NCBI GenBank assembly: GCA_038030265.1
Contig: CM075941.1
Coordinates: 41,664,164-41,728,163 of the forward strand
Source: Corythucha ciliata
Taxonomy: Eukaryota > Arthropoda > Insecta > Hemiptera > Tingidae
Length of the DNA stretch: 64,000 nt
Direction: 5' to 3'
Part shown: positions 57,020-64,000 of the stretch, piece after piece
Position numbering within the stretch: position 1 is the first letter of the stretch
Layout: the number at the start of each line of letters is the position of its first letter
Translations under genes and position numbers: made by a program
Notes under the pieces: model-generated
Told to the model about the DNA's origin: nothing
Seen by the model: the letters and a program-made list of their open reading frames with translations, nothing else
Database searches by the model: none

Positions 57020-60000
57020 ATGGACTTGCCTCTAAAAGAACGAGGGGCAACGTCAAATAACGACGACGCTGAGAATGACGTTACTCAACCATTTTTAAGG
57101 TCAGTGTTCCTCGGCTAAAACGTTTTATTTCTAATCTTTGTTAGGGAAACGAATCAATAGCGCGCGTCCTCTCTATATTGAAACAATTCACAAAAATAGT
57201 TGTTTATTTCGTTATTTTTTAGTAGGACACCCCCCCTCGTCATGCAGAAACGAAGTGCTTTGCTCCTCCTACCATCCTTGTATACTTGCCTATATCACGA
57301 TGCCCCCCCCCCCATTTTTGTGTTACAACCTTGAATGCAAACTCGACCGACGTAAACGTTTTGTGGTGAGTGGCGGGGGGGGGGCTCAGAATGAAGGAAC
57401 CGTTGAATAACATCGATCGTTTTAAAAATTATCGTTATTTTAGCCCGGGCGCTACGCTAGAATTTTGGGCTGATTACATCCCCCGCCCCTTCCCCAGATC
57501 ATGAGATTACTTTAATTTATCTCGGAAACTGTCCAGAGTGCCGATTTAGACCGGGGCGCCCCCCCCCCTCAACACCTCATTTTTTCTTTATGTCTCCAAC
57601 TGGAAACTATCAATTTACCCCCCCCCCCCCGGGGAGGGGGCAGGTCATCCCCTGATAAACAATCACCCTGTCCCTCTCCTTGTCTAGTTAGGGCAACACG
57701 GTACTTATTTTGAAACTCCACCCCTCTCATCCACTTGGGACCATAATGATTGCTATTCTTTATCAGTAATGATGAGCAATCCAGTTCTTTTATATATCGT
57801 TGGTTTAGCCACGTTTGTCGTTATTTTATCATTTCGAAACGTGACTTATTTTTTAGAAAATAGGTGCGGCCAACTTACACAACCAGGCCCATGAACCCCA
57901 TGAGTTTAATAAAAAAAAACAAAAAAAAAACCTTGATGGTTCGGTCAAGTTCACGTCCCAACAAATGAACGAAACCGTTTGTTTAGCTCTTCAAGTACTT
58001 TGAACAACAAACAAAGTAAACAAACGATTTTAAGACTAGAAATGACGCTAAACAAACGATTTCGTTTATGTGTTGGGATACCGCGAACTTGACCAAACCA
58101 TCAAGAAGGTTTTTTTTTTTTTTAAATATTGGCCCCGTTGTAAAACTAAAAAAATGGGTCAGCACTTGATGAGGTTTTGTTTTCAAGGCATGAAAAATAA
58201 GAGGGAAGGATTAATCGCAATCAGCGGCGTCTATCTCCCCCCCCCCCCCGATGGCTGGACACGAAACCCCCCCCCCCTTATGAGCAGTAATCCCCCCCTC
58301 TCTGTTAAAATGAATTGCAGTGCCTAATTTTAACAAATTGGATGAAATCAACACCACACGTAGCGTTAAATTATGGATTATTCTTAGCTTTAGCCGCAAA
58401 TCAGCGCTTTTTCCACACCTTATTCGCAAATTAGCGCATTAGCAGCGCAAGCAGCGAGTTAGCACTTTTTCTTAATTTAAGCCGTGAATTGGATACTTTT
58501 CTCCATTTCAGTAGCGAATTAGCGTTTTCTTCATTTTAGCTGCGAATTAGTGTGATTTTTTCACTCTTAGTCACGAATTAGCGCTTCTCCATTATTTTAG
58601 CCTTTCACCAGAAGGCCGCGAACTGGCATTCTCTGGATTTTAACCGATAATTAGTGCTTTTCTCCATTATGACCTTGAATTTGCGTATTTTTCTCAATTT
58701 TTCCTGGATATTTGAGATATTTCTCAATTTTAGCCGCAAATTAGCGTTTTCATTTCAAACTCTAATAGTCTTGAATTAGCGTTTTTCTCCATTTGTCCCC
58801 ATTTTAGCCACGAATTTCCGATTAATTATTAATTTTGGCCGTGAGTTAGCGATTTTTCTACATCTTTGCCGTAAATTAGCACTTCTTACTAATTGGCCAC
58901 GAAGTTGCCTCGGGAAATTATCTTTTAATTTGCAAATTTTCTCAAATTAACCCCCAATTAACCATTTATCTTGATTATTACCGTACATTAGCGTTTTTCC
59001 TTATTTTAGTCGCTAAAATTATAGATTTTTCTACATTTTAGACGCGAATTAGAGTTTTTCCCAAATTTTTCTTGCGAATTACCTGAAGCTTTGTCTGAAT
59101 TTGGCCGTGGATTAGCTATTTTTTTCACTTTCTGGCACAAAGTTACCTTCAGAAGCCGCGAATTTGACGTTTTCTCCATTTGATACGCGAATTAGCGTTT
59201 TTTCCTCACTTCAGCGCTTCTTCTCAATTTTATCGGTGAATTAGTCACGGATTAGGGATTTTTCCGAAGTTTTTCAGTGAATTCGTGTTTTTCCAGATTT
59301 CAACCGCTAGTGAGCCGTTTTTCTCAATTTCATCCATGAATTAGCACTTTTTCTTAATTTTAACTTCGAATTTAGTGATTTTTTAAAGTTAGTTTTGACA
59401 AATTCATAACTAAAATGGCAAAAAATCGACCCGTTCGCGTATAAAACAATGAAAAGCCAGATAATTTTTCGTGAAATGCTAATTCACAACTGCAATTTAG
59501 AGGAATGGCTAGTTAGCTGCTAAATTGGGGCAAACGCTAATCCACGGTAAAAAAATGAGAATAATAGCTAATTCGCCTATGAAATTGACAAAAAACCGCT
59601 ACTTAGCGGCTAAACTAGGAAACAATCCTATTTCGCGGACTCAACTGAAAAGCCTCGCTAATTAATTTGGAGCTGAAATTGTGGAAAATTCGATAATTTG
59701 CGGATAACGTATAGAAAAAAACGTTAATTCGCGGATAAAAATGAAAAAATCGGCTAGCCCACTGCTAAAATTGAGATAAACGCTATTTCACGACCAAAAT
59801 TTAGTAATAACGCTGACTCGCGGCGAAAATTTAGGAAAACACAAATCCGTAGCTTCTGAAAGCAAATTCGAGCCTAAAACTGAGAAAATGCTCTATCAGT
59901 CCATAGCTGAAAGTTGAAAAAATTGTTAATGCGGGACAAAAATAGTTCATACACTGCTAATTTGCGGACAATATTGAGAAAAATCACTAATCAGCGCGAC

Positions 60001-63000
60001 TGAAATGAACTGCTATACTTGCAGCACAAAGTGGACATTCACTGCTGAAAAGGTTAAAAGTCGCTAATTTGCTGTAAAAATTGAGGAAAACTTCAATTCA
60101 TGGCACAAATTGAGAAAAAACGCTCTAACATGGAATAAAAACGCTACTTCGTGGCTAAAACTTGAGAAAAAACACGTAGAGGAAAAGCTCTGTAATTCAC
60201 GGCTAAATAAAATGAGCAAATGCGCTTTTTTAGGTCATTTTTTCTCGTCCACCTCCCACCCCCCCTCACAATTTTGAGTAGGCGCGCCCCTTAGGTCATG
60301 GCGCCCCCGGGCGGTTGCCGGCACTGTAACCAATTAGCGTTTTTGTTTAAAAAAAAAAATCGCTGCATATTAGTGCCTTTTCTCAAATTTAGCCGCGAAT
60401 TAGCGTTTTTCCTTCGTTTTCGCGCTTTTTTCAATTTTACCCCCGTATTATTTCTCAATTTTTGCCAAGAATTACGGCGTAGACTCAATTTTAGCCGATA
60501 ATTAGCAAGTTTTCTCGGTTATTACCTCAGCTCTTTATCTCGCTTTATCTCTCTAGCTGGGAATTCGCGGTTTTTTCTCACGATTCAGCCACGAGTCACT
60601 TTTCCTCAATTTGTGCCGCGCATTAATTTCTTAATTTTATCCGCGAATTATTTCTCAATTTCGGCCGCGAAGTACCGCTCTTACCTTTTACTTAATTTGA
60701 CCCCCGGCAGAATTAGCTGATTTCCGGTAATTGATCAGCGAATTGGCGTTTGTTGGTTTTTTTTCAATTCAAGCTGCGAATTAGCGCTTTTTGTCAACTT
60801 AGCCGTCAATTAGCGGGTTTTCTCATATGTATTCACGAATTAGCGTATTTTCTAAATTTTAGCCGCGAATTAGTGACTTTTTTCTCTTTTATCCGTGTGA
60901 ATTGGAGTTTTTTTTCCAATTTTCGGCATGAATTTGCCTCAAGAAACCATGAATTGGCATTTTATTAGCCTGCCTGCTAGATTAGCTATATTAGCTGAGG
61001 CTGAGCCTGCTGAGCGATTCATCGCGGCTTTTTCTCAAATGTACAGCCCGAATTAGCGCTTTTTCTCAACTATGGCCGCGAATTAGCGTTTTTATCAATT
61101 TTTAGCCGTGAATTACTACTTTTTCTTCTCGCTCTTTCCCGTGAATTATCGTTTTTCGGCCCGAATATTAGCGCTTTTTCCCAAACTTTTATCACATTAC
61201 CGCGCGTTGTCAATTGTAGCCGCCTATGAAGCGCTTATGGCAACATGGGGTTAGCGTGTTTTCTCCATTTTAGTCGGGAAGTTGCCGTCAGATACCTCGA
61301 ATTGGTGTATTTTATCTCAATTTTAGCGGCAAATGAACGCTTATTCTTAAGCTTTTCTGGACCCCTCTACTGATTCAACTACTACAAAAGAGTTTTTGGA
61401 CAAAAATCCGGAATGGAAGGTAGTTACGCAGTTTCCCAGCAGAGGTGTCAGTTTTTGATGGATAACGACCCTTTCTGTGTTTCTTCAGTTTCTGGGTATG
61501 ACTTGACGATTTCCAGCTCAGAGCTCTGAGTTGATGAATTACTGTTTAGGAAGCTCGAACGGTCTATATTTTTACACAAAAAATTCAAATTTCAACGTTA
61601 AATTGACAGTTTGTTGTCTGATCAGGCGGTTTCCAGAGTGAAATTTACAGTTTTCGTCTACCGTTTGACCCCGGTTTTTGTAGAAAAATCACTTTTTCAG
61701 TGACCGATAATGGTCACTTTGGCACAGTTGTCTAGTCAAACAAAGCCCCTGGGAAAGTATCCGTGTAGGATGGGATGAGTGTGTGGCGCCTTAACCGTCC
61801 ACCCCCCCTCCTCACACCTTGTGTAGTAACTCTTTAACTCGTAGGGTTTGGTCAACTGTCTCCACCTATTTTTGGTATAGCAAACGTACCTGTCAACCTG
61901 TCCAGCTGGTGGAATTATAAGGAAGGGGAGCACAACGCGACGTCTTTTTCGAGTTTTTAAGCGATATTTCCCTCTCCAAATGCGTTTCTTTGCCTTTCTC
62001 TCGTTCTAATTTATTTATAGTTGAAAAAAAAATGCAGACTCCTGACCAGATGATCTCATCCCCTAAGTCCAAGGCCTTCAGGGATATTGTAAAAACTCGT
62101 GAATCAAAGCGACGATTTATTCAAGAGCGGGGACATTTTCACGTTTTAACAAAATGGAAAAACAATTGTAAGTAATAATAATTATAAATTATTTAGAGTT
62201 TGTTAAAATTTTAATTTATTTTTTGAGTCCTCATAACTACGATTTCCGAGTTGTTTATCGAGACAATGACAAGGCTTAAATTATTTTTAAATTTGTAGTG
62301 CTAGTGGTAAAGGGGAGGGGGTACAACGTTCAAATTTGAAGTCAAGGACGAAAAAAAAAAAAAAAAAATTGATTTGTTTACCATCGTCGATGATTAGTCT
62401 CGTCTGGTTCACAATAGGCTCTTTAAATCCGCGATCTCGGGGGGGTTATTAATAATTAATAAAAAATAAAAAAACGTTTTCTAGGAAGTGCCCCCCCCCA
62501 CCCTGGTGGGTAGGGGGTAATCACACACAGCTTTTCCCTGTCACGGTAAATAGGACGCCTTTTGTTTGTTTTACAAATCTAACGAGCCATCTGCAGGTAG
62601 GACTAACAGTTGACGTCTACTGCTGTACGGTTGAACTAGTACTCATTTTTTTTTTTTACAGTTTTTCTCGCTAATTATGGTTTATCTATTACGTAATTGT
62701 ATTGAATGTCGTGGTTGAGTCTCCGCCTCTTTCCCTTCCCATAAACCATCACCATAACGATCACTCCAGGGATAGAATTAAGTGAAAATTATCTTAATTA
62801 CATAGTCTCGTTCGATTGCATTGTCCGTCGCCTTTATAACCGGTTGAGAGCCGCGTGAAATCGCGTACCTAATTTTTACTTTTATTTATTTTCGCTCTCC
62901 AACACAGAACTACTTTCAATATGACGCCCGCTGAAGTTGAGAAAGCGTTGGAAGAGCGAGCCAAGAACTTCTGGTGGGTTTTCAGCCTGTTCGCTCTGAC

Positions 63001-64000
63001 GAGCGCACCTGGGATATTGAATGCGGCTCACGTCAATTCCTACGTGTTTTTAGCCGACTCACCCACCGCGTTTTGGTGTCAAATTCCAGTGTTGGCCAAC
63101 GCCAACTGGACCGACGGTCAAATTAGATCGGTGAGCTCGCCCAAGTGAGTACACATCACAGTCACAGTCGAGAGTGTAAGTTTGAGAATGATACGATTTT
63201 TTTTTGCGATTGTTCGCAGTCCTAACGCGTCAGAAAGTTGTTCCTATTACAATTGGAATTACACGCTGCTAAAGGATTTGGGCTATGATGAAGCTCTGCA
63301 CTACGTGGAAACTCACGACAAGCCGAACGAGGTTCCCTGCGAAGGATACAAATACGTTGAAGACATCGTTTCTGTCGTTAGCGAGGTACCTCCCCCCCCC
63401 AACCACCACCATTCCTCGAAACTCTCTCGGACATTTTTTTTTCTCTGGTCCGACAGTGGAATTTGGTGTGCGACAACTCCGAAATGAGATCAATCGTTCA
63501 GGTGGCGGTCGCTCTGGGGAAATTCGCTGGCGCCTTTTGTTTCGCACCACTCGCTGACAAGTAACAATGAAGAAAAAGACGTCCTGTTAACGAATTTTAA
63601 TCCCCCCCCCCTCACCAATCCTTCTCACCATTCCCACTTACCTCGACAGATTCGGCAGAAAACCAATTTTCATCCTCGCCTGCATTCTCTACATACTGTC
63701 GGGACCAGCGGCGGCCGTCTCCAATTCATTCGCCCTCCTTTTGGTCATTCGACTTTTGATCGGCGTCGCCGGAGCCGGCTGCTATGAAGTTGGCTACACA
63801 ATTTGTATGAAGGCAATTATATTAGCGATAATTTTTTAACCCCCCCCCCCCAGAGCGACGAAGATACAGACGACGACCCAGTAACCCGCCCCCTCTTACC
63901 CCTCAACACGTTTATTTTCAGTGTCGGAAATGACCCTAAATTACTACCGTACCAGTTTCGGAAGTCTGTACAACGTGTCATACGCTTTCGGCACCATCCT
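57020..64000 (+). CDS. SLC22-type organic ion transporter (MFS), 5' part, runs off the window
   Basis: Exons: 57,020-57,099 (probable), 62,908-63,144, 63,220-63,385, 63,457-63,560, 63,650-63,804, 63,922 onward. All junctions keep phase. The product has a short acidic cytosolic N-terminus, a first membrane segment (FWWVFSLFALTSAPGILNAA), an extracellular loop with several Cys and NxS/T sites (NASES, NYT), WNLVCDN as in SLC22 members, then ALGKFAGAFCFAPLADKFGR with the MFS loop motif DKFGRKP. Helices 3-5 follow with LLLVIRLLIGVAGAG. SLC22 proteins move organic cations, anions or carnitine across the plasma membrane. The substrate cannot be told from this part. The first exon could be replaced by a start at the in-frame ATG 62,921. 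Confidence 0.85.
57640..57830. mobile_element. Dispersed inverted-repeat element, copy 2 (partial, inverted)
   Basis: The complement of 20,530-20,700 is recognisable: CCCCTGATAAACAATCACCC, CCACCCCTCTCATCCACTTG, then GATGAGCAATCCAGTTCTTT and TATATATCGTTGGTTT. It lacks the 137-base insertion present in copy 1. Confidence 0.75.
57930..58111. mobile_element. Small inverted-repeat element with A/T-run flanks
   Basis: Arms of about 57 bases run from ACCTTGATGGTTCGGTCAAG and AACCGTTTGTTTAG to the complement CTAAACAAACGATTTCG and CTTGACCAAACCATC. The left side abuts an A-run and the right a T-run. Confidence 0.75.
58370..61350. repeat. Family A arrays: reverse, forward, reverse
   Basis: Reverse at 58,370-59,390, forward at 59,400-60,210, reverse again at 60,330-61,350. 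The forward and reverse blocks meet within about 20 bases near 59,395. GGCGCCCCCGGGCGGTTGCC then GGCACTG ends at 60,326, matching the right end of the 3,113-4,732 element class and marking the last boundary. Confidence 0.75.
62021..62167 (+). other. Possible alternative leader exon with a short upstream frame
   Basis: The acceptor TTTATTTATAG and donor TTGTAAGT bound a 147-base exon with an ATG at 62,032 and 45 open codons (MQTPDQMISSPKSKAFRDIV, then KRRFIQERGHF). Splicing to 62,908 would create TAA exactly at the junction, 13 bases or so before the in-frame ATG at 62,921. It may therefore be a leader with an upstream frame, or an exon of another gene. Confidence 0.35.

Larger units (their letters stand above)
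57100..62907 (+). other. 5.8 kb SLC22 intron with repeats
   Basis: Holds C- and G-runs, a partial dispersed element (57,640-57,830), an inverted-repeat element (57,930-58,111), three family A arrays in alternating orientation (58,370-61,350) and a possible alternative leader exon. 61,360-61,980 shows nothing assignable. Confidence 0.65.

Noticed and set aside
130..61350. CRISPR-like regular repeats
   Set aside because: The arrays are direct tandem units with no unique spacers, high unit divergence and no cas genes, and the genome is animal.

Overview
The window reads as animal nuclear DNA, most likely from an arthropod. Genes are split by GT-AG introns, many of them about 70 bases long. One gene is a BTB/zinc-finger factor of the Tramtrack/Lola type, which is characteristic of arthropods, and the rest encode conserved animal proteins. 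I cannot fix the class or species. Much of the non-coding sequence is transposon debris and strongly degenerate short-period tandem arrays.

Gene order: (1) the last two exons of an unrecognised + strand gene (6,206-6,540); (2) an RPGR-like RCC1-repeat gene on the - strand (about 7,350-16,775); (3) an MMS22L gene on the - strand with 20 coding exons (17,228-32,543); (4) TRAPPC3 on the + strand (32,896-33,655), divergent from MMS22L across 352 bases; (5) a 13 kb transposon-rich block (about 33.7-46.8 kb) with two broken LINE elements, nested inverted-repeat elements and a tRNA gene; (6) the BTB gene on the + strand (46,880-55,095) with two alternative zinc-finger terminal exons; (7) the 5' part of an SLC22-type transporter on the + strand (57,020 to beyond the end). 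All exon models were assembled by hand by matching splice phase and remembered family sequence. The RPGR, MMS22L, TRAPPC3 and BTB models keep frame throughout.

The genes do not form one pathway: RPGR belongs to the cilium, MMS22L to replication-fork repair, TRAPPC3 to vesicle tethering, BTB-ZF to transcription and SLC22 to solute transport.

The most unusual content is a set of degenerate tandem arrays with units of roughly 28-33 bases. The main unit (family A) looks like GCTAATTCGCGGCTAAAATT followed by GAGAAAAA. Related families (B, C, E) share an AATTTCGCGG-like core, and D is a shorter GTGGTTAGAGC type. Arrays occur in both orientations in intergenic DNA and long introns. At least four lie inside elements that have hAT-like inverted ends and 8-base target duplications (3,113-4,732; 11,001-12,615; 12,686-15,383; 39,203-41,669), yet these elements have different terminal sequences. 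Several smaller inverted-repeat elements also have clean boundaries, including a TTAA-flanked one inside a LINE and a CTG-flanked one with an empty-site copy elsewhere in the window.
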